The position numbers were made by a program, and so were the translations under genes. The notes below the pieces were generated by a model, which saw only the letters and a list, made by a program, of their open reading frames with translations, was not told the DNA's origin and did no database searches. This document shows, one piece after another, positions 50,599 through 61,440 of a stretch of 64,000 bases of DNA (its first letter is position 1; the number at the start of each line of letters is the position of its first letter). Source of the DNA: Gelatoporia subvermispora B (Eukaryota > Basidiomycota > Agaricomycetes > Polyporales > Gelatoporiaceae); assembly GCA_000320605.2 (NCBI GenBank), contig KB445794.1, positions 495,863 to 559,862 on the forward strand, read 5' to 3'.

Positions 50599-51003
50599 TT
50601 TGGCGGCGGATGGCGGGAGGGCTATTGCGTAGCGGCGACGGTGTGCTCACTCGCCTTTTGGTCGTCCTCCTCGTCCTCCCTCAACGTGACCGTGACAGTC
50701 ACGCATCCCGGTAGCTCCCGACCAATCCCCGCCCACCCCATTCCAATCACCTCCCGCTCATTTCCGCTCCTTCACTGGTGTTCTTACAATCACTCCAAGC
50801 GATGAAGTCATGATCAACATGTATGGCATTGCGTACTCATTATCGTGACATGTCCAAGCAATACGGGATACATCCGTTACTAAGATAAGGGGCAACACTA
50901 GTTACACAGCGAGAAGCGCATACAGTCCCACGGAACTCCTACGACCGGAGATGAGGAACGGGAAAGAGAAGGCGTAAAAGATCCGGGCATCCTCGCGGCG
51001 TCG
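50599..51003. other. Spacer upstream of CYT1
   Basis: A 405-bp spacer that should hold the CYT1 promoter and the 3' UTR of the CYSTM gene. No gene is seen. Confidence 0.45.
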
Positions 51004-51484
51004 CTAGAAGAGACAGTCGCAACAGAGCTCTGCAACACAGTTGACGTCAGCAACCAACTACAGCACACTAGAGCGAGCGAGAATACGCACCTTCTGCGCA
51101 ACAGCATAGACAGCATCCTGCTAGACAGGCCATGCACGAGTCATCATTGCCTTTATCCTGTCTGCTTTCGAGTTGTCAGATAGAATCACTACCCCAATAA
51201 AGCGAACACTTACACAATGACCGTCTGCGGCGGTGGCTGGGGCTGGTACGGCTGGCCGCCGTAGGGCTGGCCGTATGGTTGCTGGCCGTACGGTTGACCG
51301 TATCCCTGCGGTGGACCCTGGTATGCTTGTTGGGGTGGCTGCGGGTAGTAACCCCCTTGACCAGGCGCAGGACCTTGACCATCGGAATCAGCGACTGTCC
51401 GCATGGATGTGCAGTGCAAAATGGCTCACCCTGAGGCGGGTAGTATGGCTGCTGGCCTCCACCGTAGTAATCTTTGTTGGACAT
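51004..51484 (-). CDS. CYSTM-family small tail-anchored protein
   Basis: Four exons (51484-51430, 51373-51214, 51161-51091, 51029-51004) give 103 residues. The N-terminal 70 residues are Gly/Pro/Tyr/Gln repeats (YGQPYGQQPYGQPYGGQPY). After QTVIVQDKGNDD comes a Cys-rich membrane end, CMACLAGCCLCCCAEELCCD, then CLF at the stop. A low-complexity head plus a Cys-rich terminal segment is the hallmark of the CYSTM module, linked to stress tolerance and membrane association in eukaryotes. The last two exons are 71 and 26 nt, so automatic models may miss the diagnostic end. Function here is not known. Confidence 0.88.
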
Positions 51485-51996
51485 GGCTGGGGAAGGAGAT
51501 GGAAGTGTGTGAGGGAGATGTGTCTTCTAGACGACCGGGGGAAGGATAGATATGGTCTCGTTCGAGCGCTCTCACGGGCACGCGGAAGGCACGTGCCGAC
51601 TGCGCTAACTTCGCCACCTCGACCCGCTTTACCCGAGGCGATGCAACCGCCGCGACGTTTCCAGTGCAGTCTACTCCGGCGAGCTGTAGCGCATTGCCAG
51701 CCCACGTCGAATCTCAGTCGCAGTCACTGCGCCGTCGGCAAGGTCTCTCTCGTGTTTTCCCGGGGGCCATCTTTCCGTGTCCATTGTTACGAACAGTCAA
51801 GAGCGTCATCGTCCATCTATCCGTGAGCGCATCGTAACGAACATACAAACTAGCGAACTACTACAAAGTGAATCTCAAGCAGACAGTGTGAAGGTCGAAG
51901 TTGAATTCCACGTCACTCGCATATCGTATCGTACAGAACGAACACACGGCCTCGTCACGGCCGCTGAACCGAAATCATTAACCTTGGACTCATATC
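51485..51996. other. Spacer between the CYSTM and velvet genes
   Basis: A 512-bp region expected to hold the CYSTM promoter and velvet 3' UTR, both genes being on the minus strand. No gene is seen. Confidence 0.45.
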
Positions 51997-53207
51997 TTAG
52001 CGGGGGGAGGCAACATTCTGAAACGTAGAGGCAAAAGCGTACATTCTAGCACCTTGGTGAATGAAGTATTGAGTCAGCGGCGTCTGCGCTGCTTGCCGTG
52101 GTACCAAGAACGATCCGCAATTGCGAGTATGAGATGTGATATTTGCACCGAGCGTGAGACCTTACCAGGTGCAATGTATTGAGCGCGGGCAAGAACGTCA
52201 AAAGGTAATGAGTACGCTTGAGCCAGGGCGTTTCCTTGAGGCTGAGACGGTTGTTGGGGTGCATTCACGTCTTCTAGGATGGTCCTGCAAGATCGCAGCA
52301 CAGAAGTTAATCTGTTTGTTCGCGGAAGACGGTCGGGTGGCTTGCCTTGTAATCTGTAGCAACGTGACATTCAAGCGGTAGCGGCCGCGCCGCCTGACGC
52401 TGACATCCGGAAACAGGAAGTAGATACCCTGCTTCCCTTGCAGGTTGCGGAGGATGTGCGGCGAGGCGACAAGATTGCCATACAATAGTCTCCGCGATCT
52501 TCCGCCGCCCGGGCCAGCTGAGTCCAGCGGCACGAGTCCGTGCTCGGGAAGGAGCGAAAGCTGCGCGAGCAAGAATGGTAACTCCATGTCACTAAAGTTT
52601 AACCCCAGTCAGGCTGCATGTATGACAGGGACAGTCCCACTGACTCGACAATAGCCTGACCGGATTGATCCATGATGAAAAGCTGCGCTATCAGAGGCGG
52701 AGAAAGAGGCAGACGTGACAGAGTTGAGTCTCCAAATTCGGCCGCACTTGTCGGGTGCTGTACAATTTCGAGCGAGTAGGACCTGAGTGGTGGTGAGAAT
52801 CAGCATAGCTGAGTGGTTCGGCAAAGTTACCTAGTTGTGTTTTCTGAGAAAAGAGGAAACAAGTCGGCGATCGAGGGGCCAGAATGCAGAGAAGAACGCT
52901 CGTCAAGAAGGGGAGAAGATTTTAGGGAAGGATTCGTAGGTGAGAGAATAGAACCAGAAGAGCGAGAATTATCAGAAAAGCGAACGGGGCGTCTGGCGTA
53001 AGGTTTCGGTATTCTAGACAACTTCACGGGAGGTGAAAGCGGAGACGGCTGAGACGTTAGTAGCGAAGACGTGACATAGCGTTGGCTCTGTCAGAGAGAA
53101 GGTACGGCACCCTTCAGAGCTTGCGAGGGGCAAGCGAAATGTCGCTTTACCTGTGAAGAGGGCTCGTCCCTAGATCCTGAACGAGGGCGCGCAGAGCCGT
53201 GGTGCAT
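51997..53207 (-). CDS. Velvet-domain developmental regulator
   Basis: Six exons (53207-53151, 53087-52831, 52782-52645, 52591-52346, 52284-52166, 52088-51997) give 302 residues. The first 105 residues are Ser/Pro/Arg-rich and likely disordered. The velvet domain runs from YSLEIVQHP to the end region, with PPLIAQLFIMDQSGQA, LLYGNLVASPHILRNLQGKQ and GIYFLFPDVSVRRRGRYRLN, then ALAQAYSLPFDVL. The protein ends soon after the domain, which is closer to VosA/VelB/VelC size than VeA. Velvet proteins bind DNA as dimers and link light, sporulation and secondary metabolism. The intron after exon 4 seems to start AG|GCAAGC (GC-AG); a weaker GT site 15 bp on would add five residues. The subtype cannot be fixed by eye. 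Confidence 0.88.
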
Positions 53208-53552
53208 CGTGTAGTCCTGGACGTCCTTTGGAATGGCCCTTAGGACAATTCAGCGGCCAGGAACCGCATGGGCATGAGGAAGGGGACGATTGAAGGCAAC
53301 GCGGGTGCACAGACTGCGCCAGGGGCCATCTCGCGGACTATATACCCGTCCGTGCTACCTAGTGGGTAAGCTTGTTGACTTGAGCAGCGCAGATCTGGTC
53401 TAACGAGCAGTCTAGATGATCAGAACAGGTCGAACGTTCGGGGCGACTGCGCGAGATTGGGAAGGCGAATGACCGGCCGAAAGCAATGCGAAGTAAATAC
53501 AAAATCGGAACTCACAAAAAGGAGGGTCATATGAATTACATGTGCTACGACA
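53208..53552. other. Spacer between the velvet and TIM23 genes
   Basis: A 345-bp spacer with the velvet promoter and the TIM23 3' UTR. No gene is seen. Confidence 0.45.
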
Positions 53553-54409
53553 CTACACGCTCCGCTTGACATAGCTCCAAACGCCTGCCAATCCTGAAAC
53601 GAGCGTCGCGGCAGCCAGAGCCGGTTTGATGCCGGCTGGGCAGATCTCCAGTCAATATAAATTCTGGAAACGCACCCGGGATGACATACCTGTTGACTTG
53701 TATAGTGCACCGGTAAGCCCACCCGCCAGCATACTGCCGATTGTATCATGTTTCCCCCGCGCATAGTCGATGCTAGAATTGATGCTGTTGTATACGAGCG
53801 CTGTATCAGGTCAGTACGGTCGCAGCTGCCGTACGCAAGTCAAGCTCACCTAACACGCCCGCAGAGTTGCCAATAAACGTCCCTCTTCGGGTCACCGAAT
53901 TGAGAATGCTGTTAATGCGCAATCTGGTATTCGACACCGCTAAGGGTCGCCGTGCGCCCTCGCGAAAACCCCAGAGGCCCCCCAGGGTGAGACCTGAAGA
54001 TCGGTGTGAGCATGTGGTGTCAGAAAGACAATAAGACCAGTGCAAGATGATAACGTGAGAGCGATTGGTGTGAAATACTGGCGCTACTTGATCGACAAGA
54101 ACAAAAAGGAGGGAGCAAGAATGACGGAAGAACAAAAATCGAAGGGAAGCACTCACCACTTAGGTACATGGTCCCGGTGCCATAAGACAGGTCGTCGCTC
54201 CATCCTCGCGAAGGAATGGCTGTCCCAGCTCCAGGCAGGTCACTGGTCTTGTCGTCGTCTAATAGGAGATAGTCTAGCTTGTCGTGTAGCCCTGCCATAG
54301 GGTGAAGTTTTGTGGGGTCGAAGGAACCAAGAAGGAGATCAGATGCGGTAGGTGCATCTTGTGTAGAGCCAGAGGATGCTGCGTGGTTGCCTGCCGAGGT
54401 TTGATCCAT
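53553..54409 (-). CDS. TIM23: Mitochondrial inner-membrane translocase subunit Tim23
   Basis: Four exons (54409-54157, 53993-53850, 53800-53690, 53635-53553) give 196 residues. The N-terminal intermembrane-space part is acidic and polar (DYLLLDDDKTSDLPG). The membrane part has LSGLTLGGLWGFREGARRPL, LRINSILNSVTRRGTFIGNS and LAGGLTGALYKST, the Gly-rich helices of the Tim17/22/23 family; RRG plus the long N-terminus points to Tim23. It forms the presequence channel. The first intron is 163 nt, longer than average. Confidence 0.94.
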
Positions 54410-55924
54410 GAGGGGCCTGTGTGCATACGACGAAGTAAAGTGTACGCAAAATGTTACTCTGCTCCTTATCGCGCCCTCTGGCCGTAGTACAGGTTTCGGG
54501 ACTAACCGATTAATTTTGATCTCCGACACACGCGTTGAGATCTCACACGCGACGCGTTGCCCTCTGCAGCGTGTCCGATGCAGTCGACCCGGGGAGAACT
54601 TTGATCTGTCTACGATGAAATTCATCTCTATTTATATGACTGCTGTTCCGAATGCCTCTTGACTCATTGTAGCCCAATTTTTGTGATGGTGTTTATCGTA
54701 TGTTGCAACATTAATCACTGCGTTTTTGGGAGTGTAGAAAACGGGCGCTAAATCCCGCGCTACGCTCAATCGCGTGCTATGCCACGTGGGTCCGCTACCT
54801 TTCATCTCGGTCTCCACTACGGCCCATGATACGGTATGTGCGTGGCATGTCTCGGACCTCTCGAGATGGGCTGTAGAGTGTCAGTAATACAATAGATACA
54901 GTTTGTAGTACATGTCTCGGTGTACCTGCGACACTGTGACTTCCAGGTGCTACATCTGATATTTGATGTAGTGTTGCCCCAAGACACACGAGATATTGTG
55001 TCTTGCATACCCGCGATGCATGCGACTTGACATCGCGGATGCCCACAATTCATGTCATGTCGTCCCAGAACTCCCAGAATTACTGGCAAATCCTGGCAAA
55101 TCTCTCTTGTCACTGCGGACAATCATCCATATTTCCATTGGATAAGTGGTGAACTTATCGTGGGAGATTCTGATACCCCTGGTATTGATTATTACTTCTT
55201 CTGGGACATTTACAGTCCTCACGGCGCCATCAGTAAAAAGGGTAGCTGCCTTATCTGGCGATGCAAGGCGCTGCAGGCTATACCCTCGCTGCAATCGCTG
55301 CCAGAAAAGGTGGCATAGATGCACAGTCAGGTAAGGGTCAGTCTACTGTTTGCATACGCCCGTCAGGCACTGCAAACGACACCTTGTCTGATCATCCTGG
55401 CGATGTTTGCAGCGCGGGCGTGCATTGCAACGTCGGCGACACATGCCATGCCATACATGCCAATGCCATTCTCTCTTAGATATGGCACTACATGCAGCGT
55501 CGGCAGCGTATACAACTACGGTTGACCTGTTGCAATGCCAGGCAGTCTGCCCTCACATCTCCTAGCACAGCTACAATATACTACTTATCGTGTACTTATC
55601 GTACCAATATTATGTATTTATCTACTAGTCTACGTACACGGTCCGAGTCCGGATTTATCAGAACAACATATGCGTGGTCTACATGAGTTCATCGAAACAG
55701 TCAGTCCAGCAAGCGAATTCCAGCATGAGCCCGAGAGTGAATACAGCTTGAATTTGAACAGAGCAGAGCACAGCCGTAAGACCACAAGAGCACCAGTGTC
55801 GACAGCATCACAGAGAAGTGTCGCCAGCATAGTAGAGACTCGCCAGAAACGAGTGAGAGCTAGTGTCCGTGGCATGCATGTCCTAGACTGCAGATCAGCT
55901 GTGCCCATTCTGCGCATAGTGAGC
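54410..55924. other. 1.5-kb region beside the Helitron, no gene
   Basis: This stretch lies between the TIM23 start and the spliced exons at 55925-56183. Moderate composition, short direct repeats such as TCCCAGAA at about 55063-55078 and TGGCAAATC at 55083-55101, and scattered palindromic words suggest old repeat debris. A 183-codon plus-strand frame (55535-56086) overlaps better-supported minus-strand exons and has no motif. No gene is supported. Confidence 0.4.
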
Positions 55925-56183
55925 TCACTGACAGTCACTGCTGTTTTCCACTTCTGTCGCCTTTTCTGCACGCTCCGCACGGAGCAAGGCCAATCCCGAC
56001 TTCCCATCCTTGCGTGTCGTGGTCTTGAAAGTCTCCTTAGCCATCGCGCCAAATACAATCCTATGCCCGTGATCATTAGTAAGTGAACCCCCATGAGCAG
56101 AACACATACCGATTCCACCACTCAAGTGTCTCTTTCTTCCAATCCTCGCAATCAAAGGCCGACAGGACCGTCATGAAGAAGTC
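55925..56183 (-). pseudogene. Two C-terminal exons of an unknown basidiomycete gene
   Basis: Exons 56183-56110 and 56060-55925 join in phase over a 49-nt GT-AG intron with a TACTAAT-like branch site. They encode DFFMTVLSAFDCEDWKKETL, then EWWNRIVFG and a Lys/Glu-rich tail ending at TGA 55925. The acidic DCEDW and WWN pattern reminds me of C-termini of Agaricomycete proteins of unknown function (DUF6698-like, from memory only). No 5' part of the gene is seen; upstream lies the Helitron helicase end on the same strand. This could be a fragment captured by the Helitron or a gene cut by its insertion. Confidence 0.45.
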
Positions 56184-56458
56184 CTGAGTTACCTTGCTTC
56201 TCAAGGTTGGTTGTGGACCCCCTTAATTCGCAAGCGCCCTGTATCATATTGTCAATAAGTACAAATAATAGAATTGGAAGCGCCCACCTCAACACCTGAG
56301 TAATCTGACAAGTACGGAAGGCTTCGCCCGTTCTGTGCTTTTCTATGATCTACTATCTCTAACTATACGGCACACGTTCAAGGCTGGATATGTATTAAGA
56401 ATCTAAGGCGGTAACACTTCGGATCTCGGAATCTGAGACGACAAACAGTTCAACGTGA

Positions 56459-58048
56459 TCAACGCGATGCTGTACCGCGTTCCCGAATCCATTCCTCCCT
56501 CATCTTCTCATTTAACTCCTCTAGCCTATTATCCTCTTGTAACAGTGATGGGCTGTGTGACTTCATGAACAATTTTGCATCGAAATCGCGCAGCAGCCGT
56601 ATTATGGACCGCCCCGAGCTACGCGACAACGCAACGTAAAGGCTAAAGAGACTTATATTTGATGGCGGTGGCGGAGTAGCAATATCGACCAGGACATACG
56701 GTATCGTCTGTCCCTGAGCCCGATAATCGGTGAAGGCGTATGCCGCTGCCATTGGAAACTGGCGACGTCAGACTGTCCTTGACGCGGTCTTGCCTGCTTG
56801 ACTCGGCCCGACATTTACACTGACCTGGAATGTCTGGGTGGCGGCCTCTACAGGGATGTCCAAATCTTCTAAGCCCTCTAGCCGCGAGGCTTGTGTTCGT
56901 GCTAGCTTCACTAGTATGTATACCGGAGGATATTGCAGTTTTATGGTGGGCTCATTCTCTGAAATAGCAGGCTCTCGAGGGTCGAGAACAACATCCACTA
57001 TTTCTCCGCGTGCGCCATTCGTGATGTCAAGGTCCATAGTGACATTTGCAGTTACCATAACCTTCATTCCGATAGCAACTTCGACCTCCCCAGGTAAGGG
57101 TTTGAACCTCATTCATTTGTCTTTACGTGCTGATATAATGCGACGAGCGACGCCATACTGTTCTTGCAGTGTCAATGGTCGGCCTTTTAGAGTATCTTCT
57201 GCTGGATAAATGAAAAGTCTAGCACCCGTTTCACGGCAGTGTGTCCGGACGGCGGCGGAATTCCACTGCTTGCGTACAGCGTGTCTTGGAGTCACGAGAG
57301 CCGCATCATTCCACGGAGGTGAGCTAAAATCGGTGGCATCGCATTCTGGGTTTGTGATGACTAGCTTTCGCAGCATGTTAATATGGGTTTTCTGCACATT
57401 GCCGTATCGTAAATGCTGCAAGAAATCTCGCCAAACCGGGTCAGTCACCCGGACTTGCTGCTTTAGAACGACGACTTTGCTGAACTCTTCATAGATCGAC
57501 CTGCCCGTCTGCTGTCCAACAGTGTCTTTCGCAGGATTGAGAGGTTCAAAGAGAGGCTCTTGCTGCCAAGATGTGACAGGGGGGAATTGGTGGAAATCGC
57601 CACATAGAATGACACTTATTCCCCCAAATGCTTTATGGCCAATATGTTCCTCCCTTTGACCGGTCTTCCCGATACCTATGTTCAGAGACAAAGTAGCTAA
57701 GAATGTTTTGGAAATCATGGAGACCTTGTCAACAATGAGATATTTGAAGTGCTCCCAAAAACGCTGCAATTTCAGCTTTGTCTCGTCGCTCATGGCAGTT
57801 CCCGAGAGTGATATCATGCCAATTGTATGAGTCGTCTTCCCATCAATAAGAGATGCCGCGACACCGGTGTATGCTGTCTTCAAGAGCAGATGTTTTACCC
57901 CTCTTTTGGTGAAATACTCAGTGACCGTCTGGATCACCTTGGATTTGCCAGTTCCACCCTCCCCGTGAATTATCAAGCGCAACGGATCTGGATTTTCTCT
58001 ATCTAAATTGCGCTGCAAATGGCAGGTAATGATGTCATATGCGCGGAA
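56459..58048 (-). pseudogene. Helitron Pif1-type helicase block, disrupted
   Basis: The helicase has a Walker A (GEGGTGKSKVI, about 57940-57965), a motif II region (YLIVDKVSM, where DK replaces the usual DEVSM DE), GDFHQFPPV and a late YAFTDYRAQGQTIPYVLVDI with SLYVALSR. TGA at 57113-57115 and TGA at 56768-56770 interrupt it; the latter stands where RTV-RRQFP suggests an original CGA. The Lys in the DEVSM box would itself harm ATP hydrolysis, another sign of decay. Confidence 0.85.
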
Positions 58049-59280
58049 CTAATCTGGGAGGAGCTGCGTAGGATCAAGACCAAGTAGAGCTGCTTCCGGC
58101 TTTCCGTTGCTGTGCTCGTCCTCCAGATACACTTGAGGTCGACCAGTGTCAACATTATCTTGACTGACTGCAGCACCAGCGCTTGGGGCTGCTTGCTCAG
58201 CGGTTGGTGCGTCTTGACCCAGGCTCGCATTGATGTTGTTGACATCTTGCATCATTTGCTTCTTCCAGTTCTGGAGCTGTGCTAAATCATTCCCACTTGC
58301 AGGCCCCACTGTTACGCTGCCTTTCTGCACGGTCCAGGTCAACTCCTCGCAGAAGATCTCGGCTTGTTTAGCATGCTCCACTGCCATTCGACCATGAAAC
58401 TTCTCGCGGAACGATTCTTGTGATGCAAGCAGCTGTGCAAGTCCCTCTTGAGTGTACATGTCATCCGGATCAGCTGCATCTTCTTCAAGCTCGAGTTCTC
58501 CCTCAATGTCTTGCACTCGCTGGGGTGGCTGGGAGGAGCAATTAGGCTGAATAGGTAAGTCTGTGGACTTGTCGCTCGCAGCAGCATTCCGGCACTCATG
58601 GAAATATTGAATGCCTTGAATAATGTCATGAATTTTCTTTGGAGCACCTGCCAGAAATTTGTCCAGAGCATCTTGCCAGCTCTCATCCGGTAACTTGAGA
58701 TCGGTAGAGAGATTCCGCCATGGTTTCAACAGCAAGAGCATCGATGCACAGTAGAATGGTGCGATTTCAGGGTCATCATTGCGAGGAAAATATGAGCCAA
58801 TGAAATTTGGAAGATTGTTGTGGCTGGAGGTACGTATAACACGGCATTTTGACTTTGCACAAGGATGACCTGCTTGATAGGCAACCCGGTGGTTACGAGG
58901 ACGGCCTGGTCGGCGATGCTTATCTGTCAAGCCTGGGTCGCTGGCTAGACTTGTTGTTGTTCTCCCCTTTCCCATGTCCTCTTCGTAAGTATCCACAAAA
59001 TACGAGAACACATTCAAGTGTTCAACTTGCTCTTCACGAAGCCGATAGTCTGTGAACTGACTTTTAGGATAGATCCGGCCACTATCGTCTGTTCCGATGC
59101 TAACGGTGTCAGGATCCTATACAGATCAGGTGAGCATTGACATGTATACATAGTATGATCATGGCTAACATACATTATTTTCTTCCTCACGTCCCTCCTG
59201 GTTTTCAGCACCTGGATTATTAACAGTCACTTTTCCGGTGCATGTGTGGCTTCCAGAGGCAGAATGCTCAGGGGCCTCTT
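58049..59280 (-). pseudogene. Helitron linker between Rep and helicase, disrupted
   Basis: After small introns near 59337-59287 and 59171-59117, the frame continues with DYRLREEQVEHLNVFSYFVD and GSYFPRNDDPEIAPFYCASM, a conserved Helitron middle region with LLKPWR. It then runs through an acidic, low-complexity part to LGLDPTQLLPD and stops at TAG 58049-58051, exactly where relatives have Gln in PDQFRAYDI. The reading continues beyond the stop into the helicase. Confidence 0.75.
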
Positions 59281-59337
59281 GCTGGGAGCTGACAATCACA
59301 GTGAGTTCACTGAATGACATGTCAGAAACCTTCAAAC

Positions 59338-61125
59338 TTACCCGTCAATCTCAGTATTAGTCTCTCGCAACTCCGGAAACATTTGGTACATGGATTTCAC
59401 AAAGCTTCCCCAATATACGGCTAAATAATGATGTGACCGGTAGACATCACCCCATCCCATAAGATATGAGATAACCATCGGAGCCGCCAGTTCTTGCTCC
59501 CGATTCAGGGTATGGATCAAGCGAAATAGAAGAAGCCGGTGATGATCACAGAGGCTATCCATGTAGCCAGAGCGTTCAACATGGGTCGCGTATCCCTTCG
59601 CCATGATCGCCGACAAATTGAAGTGTTGCCGCTGCCCTTTCAAGGCATACTTTGCAATGTAGTAAGTGCAATTCTTCGTGTCTGCGCCGTTAGTTAGAAG
59701 CTTTCCATCATTGTTGCACCATGCGTTGATGAGAATTCCAGGCACCCAACCGTTCAAATACTCGTGTGTACGTTTCTGCTTTCATTTTCCGCTCGGATCA
59801 ATATGGTCAACATCTGACAGGGTAAATGGTGCACGCCGCTTGCACCTGTAATATCCTTGCTTATCTGGGATCAAGCACCGGCGCAAATCACATGTGTGCA
59901 GCTGCTGTGACTGCACCAGATGACGCTCAAAGTCAATCAGTTGCTCAGGGTAATCAGGAGCATCCAGGTGTGGCAGCCGTGAATATGCAATGTCAGATTC
60001 GTTTGGGACACTCTTGATATCGTCCCGTGTCTCCAGGCCAGGAACATGTGCCCGTAGATTTGCACAAATATACGAGATAACCCGTTTGCGGAACTCTTCT
60101 GTCTGAAGCAGCTTGTGCATCTCTGCACTAGTAGGAGCTCCCAGGAGCCATAAGAGCATATGGAGATGCAAGCTTCCTTGGTTTTGGGACTCGACAGTCC
60201 CAAAGTATGCTGATACTCGGCCAAAGATGCCACATTTACTCTTGACTTGGAATGGTGTTGCCTCGATCCCAAATAATATCTGTATGATTGTCCGGATCAT
60301 GAAGTGAAAGAACTTTGCAGCAGCGTAAGGATCTGCTGCCACGTTTTTTGCCCGCTGCTCCTTATCAGGGCCTGCAGTTCTGACAAAGGCATCTAGATCA
60401 ATGTCTTCACCGGCGAATATCTGTGCTATAGGATCGTGAAGGTCGGAAGGATTGATGGTGATTCATAAAAAAGGGGGGTTCAAGGATATGGATGTTGCCC
60501 AAATTTGGCTCCGCATCCGAAACCGAGACTGATCTGAGCCAGATACTCGTGCTGCGGTGGCATGTATGTGTTGGCGGAGTAAGCGCACGGCAGGATTGAA
60601 AACCGGCAGACCAGCCATTTCCTCTTCCTGCGCCTTTTTTAGCTTATCAATGGTTATCGTCGCCAGTATTCGTGCATCCGTCTCAAAATTCCTGCGTCTT
60701 ATCTGGATCCGCGCTGACATAAGAGCTTGACTCCGCTGGGAGATCCCAAACAACAAGAAAGCAAATGTTGTGTTCAAACGGAAGCACTGTGCATGGTCTC
60801 GGAGGTCCACGAGCACAAACCGGGAAGCTTCGATTCCACCATAACCATATGGAAAAAGACATGGGTATGCTTTTTCAGAGAAGTTCTCCTCAACCAGCTC
60901 GGAAGTATCGCTGGCAAGCTTTCTTGGCTGTACGAAGTCGTTAATGGCTTGCCGCGAGTGGCGGACTGCGTAACCGCCCTCACGACCTTCATTCCAGAGG
61001 TTGGCAAAGCCCCATGCCATAAGTTCATTTGTGGTCAGATTTGTCAGATTTGTGTAAATAGCTCCTGATACTTGCAAAGGAATCACGTCAGGGGTGTCCT
61101 GAGCTGCAGCTAAATTACCGAGCAA
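59338..61125 (-). pseudogene. Helitron Rep/HUH nuclease block, disrupted
   Basis: The Helitron-like N-terminal domain begins with GNLAAAQDTPDVIPLQVSGA. The HUH metal site is HLHMLLWL (about 60150-60175) and the tyrosine region YYIAKYALK (about 59640-59665) follows the helitron YxxKYxxK pattern. Conserved YLNGWVPGILINAWCNNDGK and PMVISYLMGWGDVYRSHHY are present. TGA at 60463-60465 replaces the Trp of the invariant LNPPxLW-TINPSDLHDP, and TGA at 59782-59784 interrupts SGK-KQKRTHEYLNG. A short intron appears to follow near 59337. Confidence 0.85.
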
Positions 61126-61440
61126 AGTCTGACTTAGAACACGAAATACTAGATATAGAATTGATAAGGTGAGTACTCACCGGGACCCTGTGGATTGCTG
61201 CCTTGTGCCTCAGCTGCTTCGGCATCACCAAGACACTCCGGAAATGCTATGGCTGCCCCGTGATCTGTCAGAACGAACTCTATTGTTCAGACAGGCAGAC
61301 TACTTACAGTTCTCAACGGCATCTGTTTCCAAAGGTACATATCCATCACTCTCTTGCAAAATGATACCCGTGTCCGTGGATTGGCGTATCGTATCCCAAA
61401 TCTCCATGGGTACATCATCCTCAGGTAGGTCCCGAATACG

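Noticed and set aside
55535..56086. 183-codon plus-strand frame beside the Helitron
   Set aside because: Overlaps spliced minus-strand exons with better coding signs and has no motif.
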